Below, piece by piece: positions 20,501-33,983 of a stretch of 64,000 nt of DNA. The stretch is from Callipepla californica brunnescens (taxonomy: Eukaryota > Chordata > Aves > Galliformes > Odontophoridae): assembly GCA_023055505.1 (NCBI GenBank), contig JALIRH010000002.1, positions 34,853,733-34,917,732 on the forward strand. The letters run 5' to 3'. The notes under the pieces were generated by a model. That model was given only the letters and a program-made list of their open reading frames with translations. It was not told where the DNA came from and did no database searches. How positions within the stretch are numbered: the first letter of the stretch is position 1; each line of letters opens with the position of its first letter. The position numbers and the translations under genes were made by a program.

Positions 20501-23500
20501 TATGCTGCCACATTGACATGTCCATTGCGGTGTGACTGAGGACAGCAAAAACAATCTTCAATCTTTCTTAAACAGTACAAATGAATGCCCCCAACCCAAT
20601 AAACTAATAAGGAACAACAAAGAGATTCACTACGAGAACAAACCATGAGGACAGCAGAAGAGAACAAGGAAAAGATCCTCTGGAGATGCCCTCCTTTTAT
20701 TAATCCCTGGATGAGAAAGTATATTTAAATCAAAAGGTTACCTGAAAAAGCACAATGCTGAGCTCTTGTCCAGTCTCTGAATGGTGGACGGTAATGCTCC
20801 AGTGGAGGCTGAAAGAAAGGGAAAAAAAAAAGATAAAAGCAATTACAAAAAAGAGAAAGGGCAGAAATACAGCATCACTATATATATCAGTTGGAGGATA
20901 TGGAAACCAAGCACCAAGCCTGGTTCACAGCACTAGAAGGGAAGACAGCTACACATCAGCAGAGCAATCACGAAAGACCAAATACGTGATGAAATCAACA
21001 CGGCTGCACACTGGAAAAGCTATGAGCTGTGTAATAAAAACTAATTAAAAAGACATTTGGGATGTCTCAGATCATAAGCTCTCATTTGCCATAGTGTTCT
21101 GAGGTATAAAGACTGAGATTCAGCCACACTGTGGATGAAACACAAAGAGGTCCAAATTTCAAAATGAAATCTGTAATACACAGATTAAGGTAAACATGAA
21201 ATTATGTATTTTAGGTTCCTATTATAGATAAACAAAGACTTTTGGCTTGCTTTTTCTCATTTCCAGATGACGAAAAGAGAATATTATAAACAGCAGAAAA
21301 CCAATAACAGCATTTCTGTGCAACGGCTTTAGCAGGGTGTAGAATCGGTGTCAGCTACCCTGGGGATATTTGTTTGAGGAAAAATATCAACATGTAAATG
21401 CAAATGCTACTTTGTGGAATCTGCTTGTTGATTTTGACTTTAAAAACATGAAATTTTGGAAATATGAAATCCACAGTAATGACTTATTTTTTGGTGACCT
21501 CCTATATCCACAGTAAAGCTCAAAGAGTAAAACTTTGTATGCTTAAGAACACCCGTGCATCTCCCTGCTGGGAAGCAGAGATAGCTGACAGGACATTTTC
21601 CAACTCACCAACTCCAATTAAAAACCACTAAACCACTAAGTTTTTAAACAGCTATTAGAAATCGGTCATTTCTTTCCAACACCTACATGAAGTGATTTAT
21701 TCATGGAAGAACTGCAACTTTCAACCGGTGACACAGAATCATGGAAAAGTAGAAATTTCTGTTTACGCAAGAGAAAACTATTTTATTTTTTAATTATAAA
21801 ATATTAGCCTTTTTGGTATTTTGTGAAGACTTTTATGCCGTGGCAAGAGTGTTTTTTATAAAACACTCTTCTTGGTCCAGCTAGTCCATGCACATTTTAC
21901 TTCACAGTGAGTGCCTTTTTTTCTGTCCAACATAAATTCATAATAGTATGTAGTAATATCAGTTACTAAAGGCATACAGAAAAAATTATATATTCAAACC
22001 CTTGTATCTTGCATCACTTGCCAAACATTTGTAAATATCTTCACAATATATTGAGCAGATGTAAAATGATGTAATGAAACATTTTGAGGCTACACTTCCG
22101 TGAGATTACATTTTCTGTGATTATTTTTATAAACAACCATTTAGGGAGAAATTAATCTGTGTATTAATTTAGACAGGGAAACAGCTCTGCAGCAGAACAC
22201 AGCCTTTCTCCCCAGCAGAAAGATGCTGGTTTGAGTTTACATGGGTTTGCACTAACTTGCCAGCCCTGAATGTACAAAAGCACAGAAAGCTCTAAAAGCA
22301 AGCAGCAAAGTTTCCTGCTTTCCATATCAACATACATACACTTTTTATTTTTTAAGTTATTGACACAAGTATATGGAGATAAACACTCACAAACCACAAA
22401 ATCACAAATACAATGGCTTACCCTAATACTAGCAATACAAACTGACTTGAAAACTATTTAAGAGATAACAGCTACCAACAAAAATAAAGCCCTTCAAAAT
22501 ATTGGCAAGACTAGAGCACGTTCTATCATTTCCTCAGAAAATATAACGCGTATTTGAGATTGTTATTTCAAATAGCAACAAGGATCAACACTTTTATGAT
22601 GGGACTGACAGCGTGAGCTATGCAGTGGGATATATTTAGTGAATTGTAGCGTATACCATATATACAATTTCAGAAACGTGGCTTATTGCATTTCCTAAGT
22701 GCTAGGAAGAGGTCACGATAATAAAAAGTGTCAGTATTAATACTGGAGAAGCTCTTGTACAGAGGATTGTCACAATTCCCTGCTTCCACAATAAACATCC
22801 TCCTCCACGTCTCAAGGGTTTTCTCGAGAGGACACACATTAAACTGTGAAATCACTTGGAAGGGACACTCCACACAAGCTTCACTGAACTTGAATCTAGA
22901 CCCAGGATAACAATGAAAGAGTAAGATGTGCAAACAATACCACACAGATACCCATTCTGTGGAGCTTTTCGGCACATTCATGATATGGAACAAAACACCA
23001 ACAACCAACTCAGTTTATAAGTCAAAACAACAACTACAAAAGACAGTGAAATAGATGTTAATAGGTAGAAAAATATTAAGTCAGAATAGTATACAAGACA
23101 GACAAAAGGCACAACATTCAAGTGGCTTACACAAAGCATATTTCTAGTGCCTTATACACATTATGTACATTATCAATATTAAACCATGCAAACAATTGCA
23201 CCGCACTGCCACAAAGGCTATTTGTGCCATCCCCAGTCAGAAAACCTACATATCCACATACAAGCCTAAATGCTATGCAAGTTCTTCAAACAGCAGGACA
23301 GCAAAATATTCCGCAGACTACACATGCCATTCACAAACGAGAGCAACCATGAGGCTCTATAACACACAAACATCCGGAGCAGCCTGGAGGCATCTACCTG
23401 TCTGCTCCCATACCTGGCAGGACTGCAGGTCTGCAGGCAAGAGAGCACAGTGGTTTTTGTAGGTATAAGAATGAACAGTCCAAGGCAGAACTATACCTTG

Positions 23501-25519
23501 AATGTGCTGCTTTAAATGGATGAACTGCCTCAGTAACAGATAGCCTTCATCTCTCTCAATCCAACACAGTGCAATATAATTCTGATGTCTTCAGAAAATC
23601 CCATCCCATCCTGTATGTGCTGTTAGAATCTTCTCGCAAAATTCTTGTACCCCTGCCTAGCTGTGTAGCCCAGCCCCAGTGCAGAGCAACTCAGAAAGAC
23701 CACTGAATAACCAATGCCTGCCTTTCCTATGAGGTGGAAGGAAGGCCAAGAAAATGTTCCACACCTGCTGGACAATCAGCAGTACAATATGCAGCCGGCC
23801 CTGGCTCTGAAGAGCTCACGTACTTGTGACTAAAGCATTACCAAATGACTGGCCTCTAAGAAAGCACAGAGTTTATAACTGCTGACAACTAACATCACTG
23901 ATTCTTTCGTTCCTTTTAATTCTTGCTTGGATTTATTCTTGGACCTGGAGGTGCAGGATTTCATTTCCCTTACAGATGCATGATTCAGATAAAGATACAG
24001 CTAGGCAAGATGCCATGCAGTTTTTACACTGGACACACAATACAGCGTTAAAATATTTGCTGGCATGTACAAACATTGAGAGTTCAATGCTTCTTTTTGG
24101 TGGCACTGAAATCTGCTCCTTGTACACAGGGTGCACCAGAGCACCTGCCTCAGCAACACTAGGATGGCATGCACTACCAGTTTTGCAAATTTACCACTCC
24201 ACATATTGCTCATTTTGATTTTTTTTTCCCTGTTAAGAAATTTAACATGATCGATGATAACAGATTCATATCATCTCTGCAAAAAAGACTGGCGTATGAA
24301 ATTCTTTTAGAAAGAGGCAATGGTCCTACATGACTCCTCTTCAAAATCAGTAACAAATATGCTGTTACAGTGCTAAAGACATGGTAGGTGAGATCTGTGC
24401 AAAGAACAGATTGATCATGAGCTCCTACTAGGTGGGTGCGTGGAATACAGTTTAACTCTGGCCTCAAGGCAAATCTCTAAAGCAATAATCCTCATTTTTC
24501 CAAATCTCGTTTTACAGAATAAAAAGTGAAATGATGAAAAAAATAATTATGACACACAAAGAAGGTGATGTCAGACTTCTGAAAACAAAACAAAACAAAA
24601 AAGTAACTGGAAGATTTAACATCATTTGTAAGGGTAGAAAATACGCCTACGCAGTAAGTACCAGACAAAAACCAGGACTAGAATCACACTAAATGTTAAT
24701 CTCTAATGTATTTTTCAAATCAACAATTCATACAGGTTTGAACTACCACATTCTCCTCTGAGCTTGTGTTTATTTATTGTTTTGTTTTCTATAGATCTCC
24801 ACAGCCTCATTCATATTTCTCTCAGAAAAATCCTTTTGGAATGCCTATAAAAGCACTCCACAATGGCCAGGCAGCTGGCATCCTGCAATTGCTTGTGAGA
24901 CTAATTTTAACAGTCCCTCACATCTACTGGTAAAGCCAAGGTCAAAAGAAAAACATTAACAACAATCTGGGGTTTTTAAAATTATATTTGTAGCTATCAG
25001 GATGTTTCTACTGTCTTCACATTTCTATTTATATCGTTCAACAAAATAACACGTTAATTATTAAGGAAGGAACGCTGTTCCTTTGTGAGAATGACCGACT
25101 CAAGGAAATTCACACCAGTCTGGGCGCTGGCAAGACCAAAATTCTCCTTTCAACTTCAAAGCTAGAATATGCAAGTAATGTGCTACTCATTAAATAAAAT
25201 GTAGATGGGGTTGAGATTTTTAGGACTAAGAATCACTGATGGAACACAGAAAGAACAAAAAGAAAATAAAGATTTCCATTGATTTCTGGCTAGTGTCCCT
25301 ACTGTCCACGCAACCACCCAAAAACCAAACTGTAAGTTTGAAAGCATTGCCTAGACACTTCCTGAGCTCCAACAGCTCAGGACCAAGCCTGCCGCCCTGG
25401 GCATGCCCATCACCCTCTGGTGCAGACCCTGTCCCTAACCTCCAGCTGCCCCTCCCCTGACACAGCTCCATGCTGTTCTCTTGGGCCCTGTTGCTGTCAC
25501 ACAGCTTTGCCCCACTCCC
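17566..25519. other. Probable FAM110B intronic DNA
   Basis: AT-rich non-coding DNA with no supported gene. The one structural item I noted is a perfect 11-bp inverted repeat at 21845-21870. Open frames are below about 130 codons and lack domains. Confidence 0.5.
21845..21870. repeat. Perfect 11-bp inverted repeat with a 4-nt loop
   Basis: AAGAGTGTTTT (21845-21855) and its exact reverse complement AAAACACTCTT (21860-21870) flank TTAT. Either strand would form a strong hairpin in RNA. No TA or other target duplication was recognised, so this is not called a transposon. Confidence 0.85.
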
Positions 25520-26095
25520 TGCGAGGAACAGCAGCTGCCATCAGGGCTCCCCTCAGCTCCTCTGCTCTGCGCTGAACACCCAAGCCACCTAAGCTGCTCC
25601 CTATACACCTTGCCCTACACCACCTCTGTCCTCTGGATGCTGTCTAATAGCTTTACGTCCTTCTCATATTGTGGTACCCAAACAGCACCCAGTGCTGGAG
25701 GTGAGGCCACACAACACAAGAGCAGAGAGGACACCCCCTCCCCTGGCACGGTGGCAGCGCTGGGCCTGGTTCACCCCAGGGCATGGTTGGCCCTTTGGGC
25801 TGCCAGGGCACACTGCTGGCTCACGTTCAGCTTGCCAATGACCAGAAACTCCAAATCCCTTTCTTTAGGGCTGCTCTCCAGCCTCTCATCCCTCAGTCAG
25901 TATATACATCCAGGGCTGCCTTGTCCATTCCAGGTGCAGAATCCAGTACTTGTTCTCATCAGAACTTCATGCGGTTGGCGATTGCCCAGTCATCCAATTT
26001 ATCAAGAGCTCTCAGGAAGGCCTTACTATCCTCAAGGGATGCAACAGCTCCCCCCCAATCTACTGTTGTCCACAAACTTGGCATACCTTTAAGTG
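25520..26095 (-). mobile_element. CR1 LINE internal fragment (reverse-transcriptase region)
   Basis: Reversed, this matches the CR1 ORF2 C-terminal half without the 3' tail. Recognisable plus-strand blocks are CTGTCCTCTGGATGCTGTCT, GGCATGGTTGGCCCTTTGGG, CACACTGCTGGCTCACGTTC, AGAACTTCATGCGGTTGGCG and GTTGTCCACAAACTTGGC. The 203-codon plus-strand frame at 25481-26092 is an antisense accident inside this repeat. Confidence 0.78.
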
Positions 26096-28029
26096 TGGAA
26101 AAACTCTACACTGCATGCAAAAATACTGAGGGTCCCAGATTAGTGATCACTGTGATGGATATTGCATTCTTGAAATTTCAAGATGTGAAAGAATGGTCAG
26201 TTGTCTGCCATGCAAGAAAGATCCCAGCATGGGTTTTGAAAAGAGTAAGGAAGTGAGCCTAACATCTGGATTTTTTATTGGAGATACAACTGAAGAATGA
26301 AGAACATCTGGCCCTGGATATTATGAGCAGAGGGACGTAGCTCATAACCAGTTCTCAAAGACACTGGCAAGGATACATTTTCTTCAGTAGCTCTTAACCA
26401 AAGAGCATGGTTAGCCCCATGCCTGGAGTAAGTATACAAGGCTAACAGGATTCAGGCAACATACCAAATTCTTCTTATTTACACTTGCTGAAATCAGAAT
26501 GTTTGGTGAGTCAGAATCTAGTTTTTTTTTTCCAGACATCTACACTCCGAGATTTTTTTTTCTTGAAGACTGTTTCCCCTTATTGAGGAAAAATGAAGCA
26601 AAAGAAAAGATGTAACAAACTTGATATAAAACAAATTTCAAGTATTTTCTTAGGCAACATCATGCCAAGTAAAATCACCTTTCTGCTTATAGTCTGCTCT
26701 CTTCATGCAAACCTAAAATACGTTTACCTAAATATAACTGCCACAGCTATTCTGCTCTTTGCCTTCTTCTAGGTTTAGCATCTCATCCCTTAACAGTAAA
26801 ACCACTAGACTGCCACCACAGGAAAAGTTAAAACCGTAAATGCGACTTTATTTCAATGACCTGGATAGCAACAAATCTTAACTAGAAACACCAGTGTGTA
26901 ACAGAGAGCAAGCACTGGGCACTGTGTGTCCAAGTTGACCAAGACTTTGTCTTGACAAAGACAATCAAAAGCTTCGGCCCGTGCTCCACAAAAGCACAGC
27001 TCACCACACTTCTACTATGGCACGTGGTTGGAAAGTGCTGGCACATGTTAGGAGACATATAACAACTTACAACATAACTTGCCACAATTGAAAGCAAAAA
27101 TTGGAAATTGTGCAAAAGAATGCTGTAACAGAGGAAAATAAACAGGCACACAAACAGAGCCCCAAAAGCTAAATGAAAAATGTCAAGAGAATGAACTTCA
27201 AGTCAATGACCTTTTCGCCTGCGCAAATCGTGGGGTAATTTTGGCTGACTTGGATACTACTGGCAAAAGAAGACTTAAAATACATGATGGTTTATGTGAA
27301 ATATTCACATCTGCAAGTGTCACATTCTTCTCTCACTCAAAAGGTATGCTTGGTGTGTTCCCATGACTGAATCCCCCATTTGTCTCCACGCATCATTAAA
27401 AAATAACTATGATTAATAAACAACTTGCAATAACTATGACTAATAAACAACTACATAGACTTTCATTTGGAGAGTTAACACTGAGCAGGTGCTCTAGCAC
27501 ATCTAATTGTACTCTGTTTTGCTTAATTCACCACAAAAGGAAATTAATTTTTGAAAAGAATAAACATAGCTGGAACAGAGCATTTGGAGCACATCTGAAG
27601 TGTACTACCTTTCCCAATAGTTACTTTATATAATAGATATAAAATATTTTTAGAAACAGACACATTTTTGCATATTTTTTTAAACAAAATGTTAACTCAA
27701 TTACAGAAGCATAGGACCCATGTTTTTCACTGAAATGGTTAATTAAACCTTAAATCAGAGAGTTCATACACTCTTTCAAGAGGTATTTTAACATTTGCAA
27801 GTTGAGGTGTGATCGCAGAGAATTAGGAGCTTGGTGTCTAAAAAAGAAACGCTGCAGTTCAAATTAGAGTGTACAAATTTAAAGGCTACCTTTAAGGAAA
27901 TGAGACCTCATGTACTGTTGCTACACAAAGAATGCATCTTGAAAGACGTTAAGAAATACATTCCTCCTAATCCCTGGTCCATCATCATCCTTGACAGCAG
28001 ATCACACACATCTGTTACTAACACCTCGT
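26096..28029. other. Probable FAM110B intronic DNA
   Basis: No supported gene. It contains a 27-bp tandem duplication at 27402-27453. Confidence 0.5.
27402..27453. repeat. Two-copy 27-bp tandem duplication
   Basis: AATAACTATGATTAATAAAC is repeated 27 bp downstream as AATAACTATGACTAATAAAC. The copies differ by one base in the compared part, suggesting replication slippage. Confidence 0.85.
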
Positions 28030-28118
28030 GATCACAAAATCACAAAACTGTAGGGGTTGGAAGGGACCTCTAGAGATCATCAAGTCCAACCCCCTGCCAA
28101 AGCAGCTCCCTAGACCAT
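28030..28118 (-). mobile_element. Short CR1 3' end fragment
   Basis: The plus strand reads ATCACAAAACTGTAGGGGTT, then GGAAGGGACCTCTAGAGATC and CCAACCCCCTGCCAAAGCAG, the reversed CR1 terminus of about 90 bp. It appears to be the same subfamily as the fragment at 47606. Confidence 0.85.
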
Positions 28119-29889
28119 GATGAAGAGGTGGAGATTAAAATAGGACTGAGCTGCATATGTGCTGTAGTACCAAAAAGGGATTCTTCCTTCCTCTCTGAAA
28201 TAAAAAAAGAAATTAAAAACCAAGGACATGCCTCTTGTTTTTTTATGCAGTTACCTAGTTAAATTTCCCTGTGCGTTGTTAAACTTTCTGATGTCTTGTT
28301 GTTTTAAGTTTAGTCCAAAACCGTAAGAGCACACACCCCTTTCATTAAAGGATACCAAACCAAAACTAACACGAGGTTTGCCATGTGTAAAAACATCCAC
28401 AGCTCTACTTTAGTTATTCACTCTGCTCAACAAGGGAGAAAAGATCACATACATAACTCCTGACTAGGCCACAAACACCACCTTTCTAATGTTTTATTCA
28501 TAATGGAAAGCTCCAAAAGGAGCATCATGCTCATGGTATGAGCTACAACTCTTCAGCAATCAATCAATACTGTATATTATTGTATTTCAGAGAGTGACGC
28601 ATCCAGTGCTTTCAATTGTCAGTCTCATTTTAGCCCATGGTAGACAGTTTCTTGATGAGTCTGGGAATTATTCCAGATGAATTCTCAAGAATACCTATAC
28701 AAAAGAAAACGTATCGTCCAGTCTAAAATTCTTCCTATAGCGTTCATACATACTTTAGACAACAACAGTCTGCACACCGAAAAAAACCTTGCAAGCTACT
28801 GCTTCACATGATGGACTCTGAAAACAATCATGCTTCCGGAATGACATGCACAGAATAACTGCATATGAATTTTTGGCTAGAAGACAACAGATAACTTACA
28901 AAATCAAATTTGAATTAATCAGGTATCCCAGCTCTTGGGTCACTGAGCTGGATGCTTACGGTACACCTGATCCTGTTTCTTAGGGTCTTCTCTGACTGGT
29001 ATCTTCTTTCAGCTTACTACTCAGAAGTGAGTTTCACTAAGACTTAAAAAGATTCTACCTTAAAATTCTTTTTTTTCTTTTTTCCTCTCGATTTGAAAAT
29101 GTTGGCCATCCCCTCATCCATGCCACACTCAGAACTGCTGAGAAAGAGAAGGACCTTTGCAGAGGTTAAAAGCAGACTCTGGGAGCTAAGCCAGTCTCCA
29201 ACTGCGCTGTGCCCTGCTAAACCGTGTTTGGATTTTCTGCAAGAGCATACAAAATCTGCATAAAAGCTCTTGAAATACCAGAGGCAATCTAATCTGAACA
29301 AAATCTGGAAGCAGCAAACACTGTTTAAGACCCTTTATTCCACTTCAGTCATTAAGGGCACAAGATTTACACCCAAACCTTGGATCTGCAGTAGCATGCA
29401 CATGTCTTTCTCTTTTAGATGTTTGCTTTGGCAGATCCAGCGTTTTTAATTTCATATTGGCCAGCACGTGTTAAGCTCTTCAAGAAAAGAAAGCAGGATC
29501 AAGGCTTGCTGAATAAGGATAGCCATAAGAATGGACTCCATTAGGGAAACAAAGAACTGAGCTAGGAAATAATGAATGTTTTTTCTATTATTGTATGTAA
29601 CATTTGGTGCCTCAGCATATTATGTGTAATTGTCTGACAAGAGCATTCAGTTCTTTTTATACTTTTTACTTTTTTTCAGAGATGCTGCAGAAAAAGGTAG
29701 AAAAAAAATGAAGATATTAGGACCAGATGAAAAAGGGAACTATTCTCTGGAATACACCTTGCACACAACAAAGGAAAAAGAACTTGTCTTTTGGACGCAC
29801 TGCTTGGAATGATGCTAGCTGCCCAGTGCCAGACCAACACCTGAAGAGTTAGGGGGTTGGAACACATACCATTGGAGGGGAAGCAGAGA
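28119..29889. other. Probable FAM110B intronic DNA
   Basis: I see no gene or clear repeat. Confidence 0.45.
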
Positions 29890-30165
29890 GCACTGTGATC
29901 TTTAGCCCTGTTAAGAAAGGACTAAGGGGGGCTCTAATTGCAGTCTGCAAGTACCTAACAAGACAGGAGTCAAGGTGTGTGAGAAATTCTGGCTTTATAC
30001 AAAAAAGAAAACAAAATCTCTTTATCCCTTTATCCTTTAGGGAGGCAAACACTGGAACAAGAGACCAGAGAGGCTAGGGGATCTCTATCCTTGGAGATCC
30101 TTAGAACTGCCCTTGATGCCACCCTGAGCAATCTGATCCTATGAGACCTGTCTTGGCCAGCAGGT
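29890..30165 (+). mobile_element. Old, diverged CR1 fragment
   Basis: Sense-oriented CR1-like order: GGGGGGCTCTAATTGCAGTC, GCAAGTACCTAACAAGACAG, a GGAGGCAAACACTGGAACAA box, CCAGAGAGGCTAGGGGATCT, a TCCTTGGAGATCC box and GATCCTATGAGACCTGTCTT. It is strongly diverged and has no tail. Confidence 0.6.
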
Positions 30166-33100
30166 ACCCTCCAGAAGCACATTCCCACCTACAGAGTTCC
30201 TCTCCTCTTTTTACCTCTTTCAGTCATAACAGACAGTGACACTACGTTTCATCCTATTCTCAACAGCAAATGACCCAAACATGAGCAACATGCTAAGAAA
30301 TATTACACTGCACACATTAAAATTCATCACAATCATTTCATTCTACTGCTCCTCTTTCTATTTTGGACAAATATTGCTCCTCAGTATGCATGGGGTGTTT
30401 CCTCCGCACTTCTGCTTTTTGCATCTCTCAGTGACTCAGTTGTCAACTGTGCACGAAACAGGACAACTCGGGGAAATCATGGAAACAAAAGGAGACAGAA
30501 CAAGGCCTACCTAGACAAAAACGTACAATCTTTGCTTTTCAACAGATGGCATCCATAACGCTCACTGAGACAGTCAGTTAATAGGCAGCATTCAGGAACA
30601 AGTTCAGGAGAGGACAGAGGGACACAAAGCTGCTGAAGTTGGTGTTACAGTAGAGGCTAAATAAATGGCTAAATGTGTTGTGTCACTTTGTACAAGCCTT
30701 GCTGGCATGCTGTAATGTTCAGTAGGGTACAATTACCCCAAATACTGGTGATAAAGATATGCAGGATATGTTGGGACAAGCCTAAGTGGTGGGCATAAAA
30801 ATCTTGCTATTTAGAAACTGCCTAAATCAAAGGAGATTTTCTGATGCCATGAGTTAAGTGCCAGGTAGGCAAATGACTGAGGATCCTTTGAGAAGTTGTT
30901 GAGTGCCACATCTGTCGAATTAGCCAGTCTAATAGTAGTGATGTGATCTGCTCCTCTGCTCATGACAGATCACATTTAGGCAGAAACGTGCAATGACTCT
31001 GCCAGAAGAACACAGCAGATATGCAGACGACCTTTAGTTAGTCTGACTGTTCAGCTCTCCCCCAGTGTATCTGCCCACAGTACAGTTAGAAACACACAAA
31101 TATTTACCACAATGCACCTCTGCAGTACACCCAGCAGACTTTGAGCAACAGAAATCACCACACTTTTTTTTCTATTTTGTAGAAATAAATAACAGCACTA
31201 TTAGAAACTGACAGAGAATCCACAAAAGCAACTAGGCAAACCCACACAGAAAACTGCTAATTAAGTAAAGCCTATTTTTTCACAGCATGGAAGTCTGGAA
31301 TCTCAAGACTGCAAAACATGCATTTCTCTTCCCCCATTTTATTTGCCTGAAGTCAGCTCTTTTCCTTTAGCATCCCAATCAAAAGCAAACTATGTTTTAA
31401 AAACATCCATCATAAGACATGAGCACTGCTTAATAATGAAACTGCTGAAATCAAAGCACGGCCTCATTACTCTGTCAGGCAGCTCCTACTGAACACTGCA
31501 GGAAAGAGGCAGTCATTACAGAAACAGAACCTGCTCAGCAGCTGAAGATGCCCAGTGCAAAATCCTCGAGTCTAGACTCACAGTTATCTTCCCCGATAAT
31601 TACTAACGGATATGAAACAAACTTAGCAATGCTCATTAACGACCCTGAGATAGCTTTATGCTAGGGATACTCTCTGCACTGTATGTACAATACGCCATTA
31701 CAGACACAGTTAAGATTGGTAAAATTTCTACACTGCATCTCTGCACTAACAATCACTCATTCAGTTTTATCTTCCCAATACTAGAATAAGCCAATGTGGT
31801 TATTACAACAGTATAAAAGGAATCCACTGGAAAGGAATATTTTTGGAGTGTGAAACTGTTCTACTTTAGTACTTCCTATGAAAGAATAAATGTATGCGGT
31901 TCACATCACTGCATCTTTGTTTGCAGGTTCCAAGTCTTTTGACAAGGAAGTTATTATTTATGTTTGCACAACAAGAGCTGATGCTAAGAATTAATAACAT
32001 CTGTGCAATGTTTATTAATTTTGTACTGACAACTTATTTGCATTTGTAAGTTATACTTCAGTTGTAAAGACAGCACAGCTACCCTCTATTAGTCACCACT
32101 GTAGACAATCCATCAAATCTTACTGTACAAACAAAGCCTTGCAAAATGCTTTGCTTCTGAATCTCCGGACAGGAATGGTACAGCATCCACCACACATGAA
32201 TTGCAAACCACTAACAACTGAGGTCCCTTCCAGCAACCTGTACCCCTGGTGTGCCCAAACAGCACTGCAGCAATGGTAAGGGGTGGCCAGAAGCAATGCA
32301 CAGACTCCCAGAGGCTTTGCTCCCCCAGAATGGGGCAGCAGGCACACGATGCTCACGTTGGGCTCACCTGCTAGATGAGAGCAGCTTCAGACAGGCTCCC
32401 CCCAGGACAGGACAATGTTACCACAGCTCTTGGTGCAGTGTGTGCTGGCTTTGCAAATACAGTCAGCTCCTGCTCTCAGTCCTGACAGTGGCACATTTCT
32501 TAGTCACTTCCCAGTTCTGAGGACTGAGAATTGTGTGAAATTATAACGCTGTTTCAACGCTACCATTATAAGCATTGTCTTCAGACAATAAAATGTTCTG
32601 TCGTAGTCACTGCAGGATGACAGCAGTGAATACACACTGAGTCACTCCACATTAATTTAAATAGCACAACTGTGTGAACACATGTTCTTCAGTTAAATCC
32701 ACACACAAGCAAAAATAATCAAACCTCCAAGGAAGAACTCACTTTCTACACAATACAACACCAGTCCTGCTTGCTGTACTGCTACTCCTTGAATAAACAT
32801 GAGGCTTAGAGAACCACTACTGTTTTCTGACCCAGTAGAAGGCACACAAAGCCACCCTCAGAGAGTTACGTCACTAAAAACGTATGTGCCTACACCTGCC
32901 TTTATTTGGTGACCTCCATAACAGAAGCAGAAATGGTGCCTGCAGGCTGAGCATCGCGACAGTGAAACAGTGAATTTTAGGGTTTCCCTCCTCCCCCCCA
33001 AATTGGAACCTTGTTTCTCAAGGGAAAAAAAGAAAAAGTCACTCAAATGTTTTCTCATCCTCCTTAACAGCATACCCCAGTCAGTGCATCACATTCAGAA

Positions 33101-33983
33101 TGGGAGACAGGGGATGCCTATTGCCCTGACACTCGCACTTATCATTGGACTTGCTGCACAGCCAGCTCATCGCAAAGCACTGATACCAACGTGTGTTAAA
33201 AAGAAGCCAACAACTGCTCTGCGTTCAGACTTCTCCATGTTTGTGCTCCACGAAACCACCACTAGGAACAGAAATCAGCCAAAGCGCACCTTAAATGAAA
33301 ACACAGAAGTGGAGTACATGCTTCTACGTACTAATGCCCATCAACAGCTGTCATCACACCAGAGCTGCACAGCTGCCTGAAGGGATGTTATTTCATGCTT
33401 CCTAAGACAAAACTACCTACATATAACGCCTCTAACATGCAACAGCATTTACTCATACCAGGTGCTGTCATTATAAAAGGTTCTTGGCATACTCTCCATC
33501 CCAGGCCCTTGAAGAACTGCCCTGCCCGACAAAGGATGACAGTGCTTCGAAGAAGATTTGTAACGCATAACTGAGGTCAAAGAGCACTCATACCACCAAA
33601 TATTTCTCCAGAAGGAGCTCAGGTATGTCCACCTTGAGCACAGGTACTTGCCTGGCTTCCTGTGGGAACTCCTGTTTCCCTCTAGTACCTCTTCATGCTC
33701 TTGAGCTAGAGAAACAAGTCCCCTGGCTGCTCAGTGGTTTTAAGCTCACACTACACAATACAGGTGAACAACAACATAGCATGAAAAAGAGGCAGCAATT
33801 ACCCACCTCATGAGGGACCAAAGCACTAGGAAATGTATTTTACTCCTTCACCAGTTCCTTCTCATGCTGGCAGTCTCAATGAGCACCTGTACCACCTAAA
33901 CATGGTTATCCACGCTGGCCCAAAGGAACACCTCATAACAGGACCGTCCCTTCCAGCAGCTCTGTGATTCACAAACCTAAATA
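30166..33983. other. Probable FAM110B intronic DNA
   Basis: No supported gene. A perfect 10-bp inverted repeat lies at 30941-30975 (ATGTGATCTG, 15-nt spacer, CAGATCACAT). A frame of 136 codons at 32970-33380 has no recognisable domain. Confidence 0.5.

Noticed and set aside
25481..26092. Plus-strand open frame of 203 codons
   Set aside because: It is antisense to a CR1 reverse-transcriptase fragment; the protein has no recognisable domain and the DNA matches the reversed LINE.
32970..33380. Plus-strand open frame of 136 codons
   Set aside because: No motif, no conserved context; treated as chance.
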